DNA of 64,000 nt from Chamaecrista fasciculata (GCA_003254925.1 QANZ01047639.1:158825-222824); one strand, 5' to 3'. Numbered from the stretch's first letter, positions 48,364 through 61,100 are shown. Notes: generated from the sequence alone by a model not told the origin. Numbers and translations: made by a program.

Positions 48364-49698
48364 TCATTGAACTGCAGAGAAATATGCATGCGGTTTTTGC
48401 TTGCCCTTTGCAGAACTTGGCTACAAAAATAACATACGAGAAAGAAATATAATGAGGTAAGTAAGTATCAATATCTGTGATTCAGAAAAAAAATAGGCAT
48501 TACATATACAGATAAACAGAAAACATATACCACATTTTGTAGGAATCATTCCAAAACATAGGTCCAAGCTTCATATAATTGAAAGGGTAAATTAGAAGGA
48601 AGGTTCCTTTTTTTGGAGTATTTAGAGATCGGACCCAATGGTTTAAAAAGTGTCAATTTAGGGCTTGAGGTTTATTCTGTTAGCAGAAAGATCCTTGTAG
48701 TATATTTATGTCCAAAAATTAATGAAAAAATGCATTTTTATCAAGATTTCACCTTTCTTTCAAGATTTTCTTTCATTCAGGTCCCTGATTCATCCTATAA
48801 TAGTCCAAAAAATTTATCATCTTTATCAAAAATCTCAATTCAAGTTTTACTCATATTCTACCGGTCCCCAACTTGACGAAGATGATAAACTTTCTATACT
48901 ATTATGAGATGAACCACGACCTGAATAAAAGGAAATCTTAAAAGAATGGATGAAATCTTGATAAAAACTCATTTTTCCGTTAAGGAAATATACCTTAGGG
49001 GAAGTAAACCTCAAACACTAAATTGACACTTTTAAAACTACAGGACCCAATCTCTAAATACCCCAAAGCACATGATCTCCCTTGTAATTTACCTTACTTT
49101 AAACAAATTAAAAAGGACAAAAGAATGAAGCTAATTAATCAAACCACACATAAAGAGCATGAGAAAGTTAATCAGCAATGCAATGAATTAATATTTAATA
49201 AATGGAAAGAGAATCTTACAATTAATCATGACATACGAAGTTGGGCATAAGCTCGTTATTTTTGGAGCTAGAGGGTGAGCCTAGAACCTGGCCACAGAAA
49301 TGCTGCTTGGATGGTAACCCCAACTCAAGTGTCAACGAGTTATCACATGATTCTGCTTCTTCTTCTTCTTCTTCTTCACCCTCCACAACTATACCTTTAC
49401 TTTTGCTGGCTTTGCTATCATTTGACACTGCTGGTTTATACTGTTCTCTAGTGGCAGTATCCACGTCAGTGTCACCATCATCATCAGAATCAATGTATAT
49501 CGCTCCATCCACAATTCTATAACCCGTTTTAGGGTCCACATTGGGAAAGTTGAGATCAAGAGCAAATTTTCCCTCTTGATCCGAGTTTGGGTATGATTCT
49601 TGTGATTCTGTGCTGTGTTTAACTTCAACCAAATTATGGGTTTTGGAGGGTAGGGGATTAAACCCATGATCCTCATGCTTAGGAGAAGTGGGATTCAT
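48364..49698 (-). CDS. Acidic protein with two EAR motifs, two exons (second exon predicted)
   Basis: Exon 1 is 49237-49698 (154 codons from ATG 49698; an upstream in-frame ATG at 49728 lies in the leader). Features: a DLNFP repression motif at 48-52, GYRIVDGAIYIDSDDDGD at 59-76, a seven-Glu run near 108-114, and LTLELGL at 122-128. Both DLNxxP and LxLxL are EAR types that recruit TOPLESS co-repressors. At NELMPNF a strong donor (gtatgt) follows in frame. The best acceptor is TTTTTGTAG at 48421, giving exon 2 at 48364-48420, which adds PSSAKGKQKPHAYFSAVQ and a stop in frame (172 residues in total). Without splicing the protein ends four residues later (VCHD). No DNA-binding domain is visible, so it may be an adaptor or repressor. 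The family is unknown to me. Confidence 0.55.
48614..49065. mobile_element. Foldback element filling the intron of the EAR-motif gene
   Basis: Almost the whole 452 bp is an imperfect palindrome centred near 48840. The left end reads TGGAGTATTTAGAGATCGG, then GTGTCAATTTAG. The right end is the reverse complement, GTGTT-type CTAAATTGACAC and CTCTAAATACCCCA. Inner blocks also pair: TTTTTATCAAGATTTCA on the left with TGAAATCTTGATAAAAA on the right. No ORF belongs to it. A transcript through it would form a hairpin with arms of about 220 bp. Confidence 0.85.
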
Positions 49699-49778
49699 AA
49701 TGGAAACGAATGAGAGGAAAGACAGCAAAGAATGTGAAAGGTTTACGAAGGGATTAGGGATGGCATTGAGATAAAGGG

Positions 49779-49785
49779 TTTTATA
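49779..49785 (-). promoter_or_regulatory. TATA box of the EAR-motif gene
   Basis: On the minus strand CTATAAAACCC lies about 80 bp upstream of ATG 49698. It implies a leader of about 50 nt and supports 49698 or 49728 as the first exon. Confidence 0.6.
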
Positions 49786-50065
49786 GTTTGATTTAAGCGT
49801 TGCGATTTTGGAAACTTCGTGTTTTGAAAGTTTTTCAACAGATCATTGTTTCGACAAAATAGTTAAGTGGCGGTGATTGGTGGAGGAGTCAGATGCTGGT
49901 CAATGGTCAATCAAACTCCCGCCTTTGCTATTCGCGGCTGCTTCCGAACCTTTGTTTTTAATCTTTTGACTTTTGTTGGGTAATTTTATACATTATTGAG
50001 TTCTTAAAAATTTCAACTTTTCGTAATTCAATTGTTTTAAAGATTTTATTTTTATTTAGGTCAAA

Positions 50066-50908
50066 GGTCATTTTAGTCATAAATGTATACCCTTATGTTA
50101 TTTTGATCCTTTATGTTTCAAAATTATTGGTCCTAAATATTGACAAAATGATATATTTAGGTCCAAAACTATTAAATGTAATCATATTTCTTTTATTTTA
50201 ACTTTTAAATTTGAATGTGACGAGTTTAAAGTTATGTATTGTCTTCAAAGAGTATTTTCTCTATCCAGTTGAGTCATCAGCAAGTGAGTCAAATTGAGTC
50301 TCAAAAATAAGTCATTCGTTTTACGGTCAAACAAGCAAAATTGATCATATATATCTCGTTTCAAATCTGAGCGTGATAGATTCGGAACTACAGGTTAATC
50401 TTAACAAGTCTTTTCTATGCTCAGTTGAAATTGTCAACAAATGGGATCAAATTGGGCTCAATAATGGGCTTGAAACTAATTCTTCACGATTTTTTATTTT
50501 TTGGTTTCAACCCTACTTTCGAGCCTAATTTGATTTAATCTGTTGACGGTCCCAATTAGAAAAAAAAAACTTGTTAATAGTAACTTGTAGCTATGAATTC
50601 GTCGCATTAAGAATTGAAACGAGATAAATATAACCGACTTTGTTTGTTTAATCATGAAATGACCAATCTATTTTTAAGACTCAATTTGACATTGTTTGCT
50701 AGCGGTCCCAATTATATAGAAAAAATGTTTTTTTTTCAGAAGCATCATGTAGCTTTAAACTCCTCACATTTGATTTTTTTTTAAAAAAATATAACTACAT
50801 TTAATAGCTTAAAATTAAAATAAAATATTTTACCAATTAATATCAATGTTTTTGAAACATAAAGAATGAAAATCAACATCAAAACATATATTTACAACTA
50901 AAATGACC
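50066..50908. mobile_element. Large foldback element (GGTCATTTTAGT ends)
   Basis: The left end GGTCATTTTAGTCATAAATG pairs with the right end TTTACAACTAAAATGACC. CTTTATGTTTCAAAA on the left pairs with TTTTTGAAACATAAAG on the right. Inside, GAGTCA/AAATTGAG blocks recur in both orientations. The structure spans about 843 bp with diverged arms and no transposase ORF. Confidence 0.7.
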
Positions 50909-53043
50909 CATTCACCTTTTATTTAAAAAAAACATATATAATATTCTTTTAATAAGTATGTATAATTATAAACCTTGAGGCATGATCAAATAATGGAAGA
51001 TCAACAATCACCCTTTTTGTCCGTAAGAACAAAGAATTCTTTCTTTTTCGGTAAAAAAGATAAAGTTAAAACTTTAGAGGCAGTTGCAATAAAAAAAAAA
51101 CGGAATTATGAGATTTGGCCTAATCTAATTATATCTTTGATATGCGAATAATCCGGGGAATATAACATTTTTGGAAATAACGTAATCTTAAAAAATTCAA
51201 GTTTTTTAATCTCAATTAAAAAGGTGATATTATTCTCATTTCATGGCATGAGATTATTTAATATAGTTAAATTGACTAAACTATCCCTATAATATTTAAC
51301 TAGTTTTATTATATAATAATAATAGTCCAAGTAAATATTTCACATAGATATTTTTTAGAGTTAAAGGCCTGCATCAATTTAATATATATATAATATTATC
51401 TAAATACATATTTATTTAATAAAAATATTAATATTAATTTTTGTTAATTTAAAAATAAATAAATAATTTTTTTAGAATATTTTATTATTTTATTAATTAT
51501 GTTAATTATATTTTGAAGTAATATTTCTCAATGACATTATTTGTATGCAGATGAAAAGTATAATTTCTTAAAAAATAAATGTACGTGTATATAAAGAAAA
51601 ATCAAAAATATATTTAAAAATATACTTAATATTTTTAAAATTATTAAAGATGAATCAAACTCAAGAATCATAAAATAATTCTAAGGATATTTTAATTCAT
51701 TTAAACCGAATTTTTTAATAGTCTTAAAAATAATATTTATAAGCATTACATTTTCAAAAGTATAATTCCTCGAATTAATAAAATAATTCGTATATCAAAC
51801 GTGCCTTAAAGCATAATTACTGAAAGATTAATTATATAGATCAAGTTTTTTATGTCAGAATATTGATTAAGTTATTCAACAGAGTGGGCTGTCTAATACA
51901 TGGGCCTTAAAAGCCTGTGATAATGGCCAGGCAATGTCACGGCCTCATTGGGGTACCCATTGCATCCAAGTCAAGGAGTCTTTGTTTTTTGTCCGAAAGT
52001 CAAGGAATCAAGTAAATTGATTAAAACAAAAATTAGTGTTAAAGGAGTCAAGTTTCGAGCCCCATATAAAAAGTCAGCAATTACAGGATACTATTACAAA
52101 CTAAAGCTAGCCCACCTACTCATTATCTACTTTAGCTTCACAACTTCATCAATTTTCTGACCCTCAAAAAAAAAACTTCATCATTTATATATAATGATAT
52201 TGCGGTTGAAAAGCCCTCCACGGTTGAAATGTCTCATGTTTGATTTGTGTCCACTCTATTTTTATAGATTAAATTTGGCTAATCATTTTATTGTTGGATC
52301 TGGTGATAATTTGTTATGTTTTTCTCTTTCCCTCGTATGTTGCTTGGGGTTAGGTTGTTGTTTTCTATACTTAGGAAGAGTAAATCTTACTTAGAATGAA
52401 TTTTTGGTGTATGATCTACATATCTCTTTGTCTGTCAAGGAGTGTAGGCGCTTGTAGTGTATTTCTCTGGGTCTACTTGGTCTCTCGGTGTTCTTCCCAG
52501 CGTTGTCGTTGTCTGAGTTGTATAATGTATTTTCGGACAAAAAAAATATATATTATAATATTTATTTCCAAGACAAACGTAGAAACACTAGATATAGAAC
52601 ACAAGCAAAGTCTTTATCCAAATCAATTTGAGAAAGAAATAAGTTTCTGAATTGAAATCCTAATATGGGATGTTATTTGTCACTTGTTTGAAAATTAATG
52701 AGTTGAATGATATCTTAGAGATATTTTATTTTCTCATGATTTATTTTACAAGTATCATTTTTAATTTTTTTTAAATTACTGTTAGATATTAAATGAAAAT
52801 ATTTGTTTAACGAATATTTGAATATGGATTCATGGTATGAGATAAAGGCAAATTAACACCAAAGGAAGAGGATGACCATATACTCCCCTTAAAGATCTAA
52901 GAATTTGAAGGTCTTAAAAGAAAGCTACCGAAGTTCAGATTGTATTTGATTTGAAGATATGATTATTAATAGTGAGAACTATATGTAGAAAGAAGAAGTG
53001 AGTTTCACTAACATTTTCTTTCTCTACCTTATTCATTTATCTC
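50909..53043. other. AT-rich intergenic DNA
   Basis: No gene is supported. The 52180-52560 stretch has a different texture (T/G-rich, ending TTTTCGGACAAAAAAAA), reminiscent of a retroposon 3' end with a short A tail. I could not identify boundaries or a coding region. Confidence 0.35.
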
Positions 53044-53051
53044 TAAGCACT

Positions 53052-53858
53052 AAGGTTGTCAAACTCGAGAGTTTAAATAAACTTGTAGAGGATGGGTAAA
53101 CTCGGATCGTAAACTTGAATCATAAACTCGCCGAGTTTACCTAAGTATGCAGGATAAAAGTTACACCTATATATCTTTTACTTTAAATGTAAAATTAAAT
53201 TAAAGTAAACGCAAATATGATATAATATAACACTATTCAAAATTCAAATAGTGATAAACTCATTATCTTAACCAAATATAAATTTCGTCCCATATTTTTT
53301 GCTTAGTTCTTAATTTGGTCCAGTATATTTTTTTTGTTACACTTTTAGTCCCATATCTTTACAAAATGTCTCAATTTGGTCATATATCTTTTGGTCAAGT
53401 TACAAAATTAGTCCCATATATTTGCAAAAAGGATCAATTGTTAGTTGATTCTTTTACAAAGATATAGGACCACTTATGCACCTGACCCAAAGATATAGAA
53501 CTGTTCCTGTGATTGACCCAAAGATATAGGACCAAATTTGGAACAAAAAAAAGATATGGGACCAAATTGGGATCTGACTCAAAGATATGAGACCAAAAGT
53601 GCAACAAAAAAAGATCTGGGACCAAATTAGAAACTGAGCAAAAGATATGGGAAATAATTTGAATTTTGGCAAAAAAAAATTAACACTTTGATGTGAACTC
53701 GCCGAGTTTAAGGTAAACTCACGAGTTCACACTAGTTTTTGAGTTTGCTGCGAGTTTACCCGAGTTCAGGTCATTTCCGAGTTTGTGACGAGTTTGCTCG
53801 AAATTAGGGAGTAAAATCGACGAATTTACGAGTTAAAACTCGAGTTTGATAATCATGC
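53052..53858. mobile_element. hAT-type element (TTGTCAAACTCGAG ends) with a nested insertion
   Basis: The left end AAGGTTGTCAAACTCGAG and right end ACTCGAGTTTGATAATCATGC are inverted, diverged copies. They are followed inward by many ACTCG/CGAGTTTA motifs. Flanks TAAGCACT (53044-53051) and TAGGCACT (53859-53866) are an 8-bp duplication with one mismatch. The centre (about 53238-53668) is a separate foldback. No transposase remains. Confidence 0.75.
53238..53668. mobile_element. Foldback element nested in the hAT-type element
   Basis: Ends CAAAATTCAAAT and ATTTGAATTTTG are inverted. Repeated GGTCC...CATATCTTT units face one way on the left, and AAAGATATGGGACC units face the other way on the right. 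Long minus-strand ORFs here come only from this repeat and are not genes. It interrupts the ACTCG-rich host element. Confidence 0.7.
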
Positions 53859-53866
53859 TAGGCACT

Positions 53867-54280
53867 ACAACCCTAAAATATTACACCCCTAAAATATTAT
53901 AGAGATTTAAATTGTCTCATACTTTCTTTCTTTCTCTGTCTTTGTGTGTCCGTGTATTAAGCTAATTTCTTTAACTTTGCGATACCTTATGATTTCAATG
54001 CATCAAGAAGACTTGTCAAAAATATAAGTAAATAAAATCCAGTGTTGATTCTCACATCACATAATAATTTAAGCTTTCAGCTTCTTCAACGGCTTGTGAT
54101 TTATTACATTACAAAGATCAAGTTGTTAATTGTTATAAAATGTTGGAGTACTGTACAAGTAAATAATAGTGATAGGTAATGGCACATTTGTAAATATGTA
54201 GAGCAAATCTGACCATTGAGCAAACAATCAGATAAGACTCACACCTCGACTTTCGGCGGCGATCGTGATGTTCAGTGAGG
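53867..54280. other. Promoter region of the putative lumen protein gene
   Basis: AT-rich flank between the hAT element and the ATG at 54281. No other gene is recognised. Confidence 0.4.
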
Positions 54281-56929
54281 ATGGCCGCTCTTGGCACTAC
54301 GGCGCATGTTAGCAACAATCCCTTCGATTCCTCAGCTTTCCTTCCTTCATTCTCGCTCAATTCCACCTCCAAACCCAAGCAATCGCTGCGTGTGAGGTGC
54401 GCACTGTCACCTCCAAAATGGCGGGAGACTCGCCGGCTTGTTTCCATCTCTTTGGCTCTCTCGCATCTCGTTTTCATTCCTAATCGTATGTCTCTTTTCT
54501 TGCACTTCTGTAATTCACTATTTCACTGTTTGGTTGCCGAGAAATCGATAAGAAAATGCATCGGATTATTCTCTTTCTAATTACCAAGTACATTTGAGTA
54601 GAGTTGTCCTCGCTAGGTACTCTCTTGCAAGAAAATGATCTAGTGCTTTCCCTCTTGCAGGGGCTGCTGGAGCAAGCATTTTGGATAAATATGTGAAAAA
54701 GTATGACCATGCCATGCCTTCAATTTATTTGTACTTTTTTAATACAAGTATATTATCTTTTATACAGCTAATGTTCAGAGAGCTAGCTTAATTAAACTTG
54801 AAAGAATAACTGAATTACAGTCAGAACCACTTTGCCCTTGATAATCAGTTCATATGAATAAGGAAACCAACACCAACCGGTTTGGTGAAACACTTTGTTG
54901 CAGTTCATTTTCCCTAAAAATGAGGGCATTTTCCTATCTGTTCTTCACTATATCCAATTACAATCAATACCTCAATATGTAGAACCATGGATTGATGAGT
55001 CTTGTGACTTGTGACAGATTTTAAATAATATTGCTGGTATTGTCTTGGAAGCTTTTTGTTTCTGTTCCTTGTTCTCTTGAGCAACACCCAAAACTAAACT
55101 GGAATTACTATTTCTGACTTTTGGGTTGCCTTTTTTAGTAGGTGTGGTTCACATTGGACATGATTTCACATTTTTTTCCATGTAAATAATGTTTCATTGA
55201 TTTCTAATTTGCTCCTATATATTCTAGGAAAAGGCTTGATCCTCTGGAGGTTTATGTACCACCTATCATACTTACACAGTTACAGATCAAGGACTTGGGT
55301 ATTGCTTTTCTTCTTTCATTTCACCCTTAATTACCTTCTTCGTAGAGACTTTTATATAGGAGATTACGATTCAATTCTAGATATACAGATATAAATATAG
55401 TTATTCATTTCTACCTTTTTTTTTGGGTACGCTTCCAACTTTCCTGATAGATCCTTTCGTTCTATGATTTATTTCTTGGATTGGTTGCATCAAGTAATAT
55501 AATAATCAAAACACTTAACGCACCATAGTTAAAAATGTATTTTTTCCATCTTTATGCATGTGTTTCTTAGATGCTCTTTTCTATATCTTCATGTTAGTCC
55601 TGTTCATTTTATTTCTTCGCTATTAGTTTGGCTATAGATGCTCGGGCTTTTTAGTAAGTTTATTTAAATGTTGATTTAGGTTGGTTTGCAACTTTTATAA
55701 ACTGAAAACGATATGAAATCTAATTATTTTAATCTTCATACCGCTACAGAGAGAACATTGGAGGGTGATGAGCCCCAATTTTCTGCCTGCCGATCTCTAC
55801 TTCGTGCTGGCCCCGCAGCTTCACTTCGTGTCAATATCCGAGCTGTAAGTAATGGCCCTTCAACTTTTGATTTACACTGTAATCTCTGTTTTCTGTTACA
55901 GTTTACGTCTACTTTTTTATTTTCAAAAGTCCGTGTCTACCAAAATATGTAAAATCAAAAGTTCTTTGCTGTTTGTTTTTTCATCACTTCATTAGACGAT
56001 TTCTGAAACTTCTCTTTCCCGGTTATGGAGCGTAAAGTGTTATCATTTATATGGATAATAGTTTATCCCACTCAGCTAGTCAGCTTGTCATAATTTTTGA
56101 GTCCAGATGTCAAGTGGCAAGGTCCTACTTTCCCATTGAAACTATTCTCTTGCGCACCAAAGAAATTGAAGGGAAGAATTTTGAAAGAGCTCTTTGTCTA
56201 CTGTTAGGACTTTTCTTCAGCTTAATCTGATAGTAGCAGCTTCGTCATGTTGGACATATTAAATGTTTCCCAATAACATGATGCAACTTCAAGTGAAATC
56301 CAAAATACTCTTAATAAACAACCAACCATAATCACTGGTTCCATTCATTGCTGTTCTAAATTGTCGTTATCACATCATTTGTCGTGCAGGTAGCGCAATA
56401 TGCATCTGACAATGGCAATGGTAAGACTGCATTGAACGATGTCGACCATTGTCTCAGGTATTGTCATTACTTCCCAACAAAAAGTCTGTATGAGTAACAG
56501 TACTTCACAATTTGTGGTGGGGCTATAGGTGGTTTTATATGTAATAATGGTTTGAAACTCAAACGTTTCGTCTTGTTTTTTGGTTTAAAGCTCGCTGGAG
56601 GAACTTGATTCCTTACTCCTGCGTGCATCAAGAAATGAACCCGACGCCTCAGTCAAATCTATGAAAGCAAAAATCAATTCTGCCCTTGACGCTCTGGACA
56701 GGTGATTTGCTTTAATGAAGTTGGTTTCTTGCTCATATGCAAATCACCTCATATGTGATAAACAATACAAAACAAGTTCTAATCAGATATCTATTACAGC
56801 CTCTTGAAGACTGTACCCTCGGATGTGCTAAGCAAGGGAAAGGTGATAGCTGATTCATACCTTGACACGGAAGATGTTGATACAGAAAATTCGGACCCTG
56901 AACTAAAGCAGCTAGAAGCAATCCTCTGA
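54281..56929 (+). CDS. Putative thylakoid-lumen protein, seven exons, function unknown
   Basis: Exons: 54281-54485, 54661-54700, 55228-55298, 55750-55844, 56390-56457, 56591-56701, 56800-56929. They sum to 720 nt, or 239 residues. ATG 54281 is used, not the GTG six bases upstream. Residues 1-40 are Ser/Thr-rich with Arg and Cys, as in a stromal transit peptide. Then twin Arg at 51-52, a hydrophobic core (LVSISLALSHLVFI) and Ala-Gly-Ala at 71-73 form a Tat-type lumen-targeting signal. The mature part is almost all amphipathic helix (LTQLQIKDLERTLEG, SSLEELDSLLLRASRN, INSALDALDSLLKTVP), compatible with a small helical bundle, and ends in an acidic tail. I think it matches the unnamed plastid protein at At2g26340, near ERECTA in Arabidopsis; this is from memory. 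No catalytic motif is visible. Confidence 0.8.
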
Positions 56930-58136
56930 ACAGCTAAATTACATTTTCACCGTTTGCAGTTTTACCCAACACGATTTACTTGATAATACTTAAATTAAAA
57001 GGTTTGTACGTTATGTATTGTTTCATAGTGTATGAATGACGAAGTTTCTTATAAAATTTTGACACAATATTACTCATGGGACGAACTTTAGTTTAAGAAT
57101 AGATTTTGATTAAAAAAAACTATTTGGAAGTTATTAAACTACAAAACATTTTATTTACAGAAATGTGAATTTGGCCCAAAAAATTTACAGAAATGTGATT
57201 AAAGAGAAAATTATATAAGAAGTTAAGAACCAAATGAAAAACTTAAGTAGACAGTTCACTGTAGAGTGTAGAGTGAAGATTAAATGATTCCCCCCTAAAC
57301 AATGAATGTAGTATGGAAACAAATTCAAGGGTATAAATTTATTATAAATAGGTAAACCAAAATTAAGTCCCAGTAGCTATCTAACAATTTTTTTTTTGAC
57401 AAATCTGAAATACATTACACTATTGATTTTACTCCGAAAATGAACTCTGAAAAATGAAAAAAAAAGTATATATATATATATATAACATACACATTATTAA
57501 TCAACATATAACCGAGAAATTATCCGTGACAGTTAAATTTGAATTGGGTGCCCACCTTTCCATCACATTACATGCTGATCAAAATAAGGGATTAGAAAAA
57601 ATATAAAATTGACCATCAAACACTTGAATGATCGCGGAGACCACAAGATTTTAATTGGCATGACAGCTTCCTTAATAAATACTATTGCAAGGAAGCCCAC
57701 ACGCGTTACTCCTGGCCAAACTCGACAATATGTAAATGTCATCACCAACTAACCGATGAAAATACATATTTACATCATTAAATAAGGGTATAATTTAAAT
57801 ATAACAGAAGTCAGAAGGACTAAGACTGCTTTAGTATAAAATCCGCATCAACAAAATTTAAATATAACATTTACAAAACCAACAGGTCAAACATGTGATT
57901 TAAGAACAGAAACCAAAGGTTGTTACTCAGTGTATTAATTATTTTAAGTTTTTAACAAAATATATGAAGACAGCTACTTGATTACTATATTCCGAACAAA
58001 CGCAAACACAACGGGATTGTCAACCATTTACATTACACAAGGAAATGACCCAATTTATTACCAAATGTGACATCACTCCAGCCTCCAGGTGAATATGCAC
58101 CGGAAAAATTTTAGATTGCCAGCGACACTATGATCA
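56930..58136. other. Convergent 3' regions
   Basis: Lies between the stop codons of the lumen protein gene (+) and the F-box/LRR gene (-). AT-rich, with a short (TA)n tract near 57470-57483. No coding gene or RNA is seen. Confidence 0.4.
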
Positions 58137-61100
58137 TCAAGTTGACAAGCTGCTGTATATACGCTTCAGACTAGAACAAGCCACACGCAGTCTTCCCATG
58201 GTTGTTGAGCTTATCTGTGGACCACCATAAAGCATACAAAACATTAGTTGCAACAAAATACAAAGCAGATAGTCAAGGATTAACTGATCCAGTACTGTGA
58301 ATGAAAATACGAATTACTGAAAGCATCAGATTTTCTTGCTGAGGGATAGAGGATAAAGGGGTTTGTTCTCACCTTCGGACAAAAGCGGATGTCAAGAGTT
58401 TCCAGCATACTGCATTTTGATATAGCAGCCTCAACAGCTTCCTCATCAATGTTGCAAGACTTGAACCCAAATAAAACCCCCACGGCAACAACACATAAGT
58501 GTGAGAGAACGAGAGAGAAATAAATAGCCAAGATTGACACCAGAAAAAAGATACCGGAGCAACAAACTTTTACAGACATGCCATTCCACATAGCCTAACG
58601 ATTAATCTAATTAATTACTGACAATACCCGTCAAGGTCAACTACTCTGCAATTTCATGGTGTTTGACCAAAGAACTAATCCTACAGCGGAACAGTTTTCC
58701 ATAGAAAGTTTAATGAAAGGTATCATTTTCAGTTGTGCAAAGCTTGACAGGAGTCTGACACTCAGCTTTGACAGTGGAGCAAATAGGTAACTAATGTCGA
58801 GGACTCCAGGTAAGAAACTTTTCAAACCACACATTAGGGTTAGATTACGGCCGATAATACCAGTGGCTATGCAAATAAAAGAATCAATATATGCTTCTCT
58901 ATATAGGAGAAATCATTCATAACATCTGACACTCAATAATCAAAATAATATATTAGGATTAAATTGACATGTTAAATTGACAGGTAAGATCAATACCTGA
59001 AGAAATAGACTGGTTAATCTTGGACAATCAAGCTTCAAAATTTCCAAAGAGGAGCAGTTGCTGGAAAGAATACAAAAATTGAATGTGTCACCATACAGGA
59101 TTAAAGGATAACCAACCCAAATTACAGGAGTGCCTACCATACCTTAAATTGAGAAAGCATAGATTGAGACAAGCAATATCGACCTCCTTCAAATTTGCTG
59201 ATAAAGAAAGGTTCAAGTACAGTAGATGAAAACAACGTGCCCTAGGTGGAATAAGAACTTTCCTAATATTAGGACATCCCACACAGTTAAGGTTCTGCAG
59301 TAATCGATTGGGTTCCTCGCTTAGCCCATGGACATTCTCATGTAAAATCATGCCAGATGAGATGTTTAAAGTAGGCAACTTAGCAGTCTGTCCGTGATTG
59401 AAGCCCCAATCCAAATCATGCATATTCACACAGCCGTTTAAGCTCACATGTGTGAGGTGTGTACAGCAAGCAAGAAGCTCCTCAATGGCAGATTGACAGA
59501 GAGTTCCATAAGACAAGTCCAACTCCTGAAGTGCTGGTAAAGCACCTCCTTTGTAAAGAGGCTCAAGTGATGAGTCAGTGAGATACTTGCATGCCTGTAA
59601 CTTCAATACCTTCAAGACAGAAGGAAAATGCATCTGTCAGAGAAGAGGAAGAGAATATATATGTAAACAAAGGTGGCAAACAATTCAATGGTCCATGGTT
59701 TAAGATGAAAAAATTTATAAAGGTAAACAGACAATACCATTTCTCTGCTAGCTATTTCCAATTTAAACCAAAATTTGGCTTCGACCTTAATTGCCAGACC
59801 CACATAAACAACACTAAGAAAGCACTTTCCTACTAGATAACATCCATAATTCTATTGAATCACATGAACCTATGCTGCATAATAGTAGCATAAATAAAGG
59901 TAAAACTTGCCTTTAGTTGTGAACAAGACTCAAAAACAGGCTGCAAGTTCATCAAAAAAGTGTATGATAAATCAAGAAAAGTCAAATTTTGAAGCCAATG
60001 GAGAGAACAAAGTCCATCCGAGCCAATTGATGGGCATGACATTAATATTAATGACTCGATCAGTGGGCATGATGCAGTTGTTGCAGACAAGCAGTCATCT
60101 GTTAGTTGGCTGCATTTCAAAACAATAAACATCAGTTTACTGAATACAAGGAAGCCTAAGAAAGTTATGAATTCTAGATAACCTGCAAAAAGAAGCATCC
60201 AAAGATGCCAGGAGGGGACAATTAATGGATGCCTCAGATAGTACGCCACACCCTTTCAACTCAAGTGACACCATAAAAGGTGCCTCAATGCATAGTATAT
60301 TCAATTTGGGACATATTCCTAAATTGAGACACCGAAGAGCGACCTGAGAAGCACAAGTAAGAAAAAGCCCTTAGCCTCTAGATACAGCAAATCAGACTAA
60401 TAAAAATCAACTGCTCGAACAAAGCTAGCCAATTCCCCTGCCCAAAGCCAACAACCCACAACTGCTAACAGTCATTTGGAAAGGGAGAAATGAACAAATG
60501 CTTTGCTTTGCAAATTATTAACTTGGAATTGAAATACACCAACAATAAAACATAAAAACAATTTTTCACCGTCAAAACCAATATAAAGTTCATATTTATA
60601 CATTTATATATTCCTTTTTTTGCCGAATGATCAAATAAAAAATAAGTATGGAAAAAAGTATTCCTTCTCATTAAATTGCAAAACAAAATTGAAGGCACTT
60701 AATGAAAAGATCGCTTACAGGGCAGAATGATGCTCTTTCCAAATGATCGCAACCATCCAAACAAACTCTTTCAAGATTAGGGCATGTGAGTTCAAGGGTA
60801 GTGATTGCCCGGCAACCAACAAGAGAAAGACTGACAAGAGAGCTACTGATGAATTGAACTGCTGTCAAGCTCTGAACAAATAAGAACACAGATTGAGCAA
60901 AATTACATAATAATTTGACTCTCAAAGGTCTCAACATCAGAATCAACAATAAAAAGAGAAACAACCAGGATTTGATAGGCATCCGATCTCCCAGACTTAC
61001 AAACAGAAAACTATCCTAAAGCACCAAATATTAATTTCAAGGCAAAGCTCAGAGCAGAGTCAAACTGATTGATAGAGAAAATGTGGTTGTAGCAACTAAT

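Noticed and set aside
53434-53672. Overlapping minus-strand ORFs rich in Trp, Ile and Phe
   Set aside because: They are translations of the repeated AAAGATATGGGACC units of the nested foldback element, not a gene.
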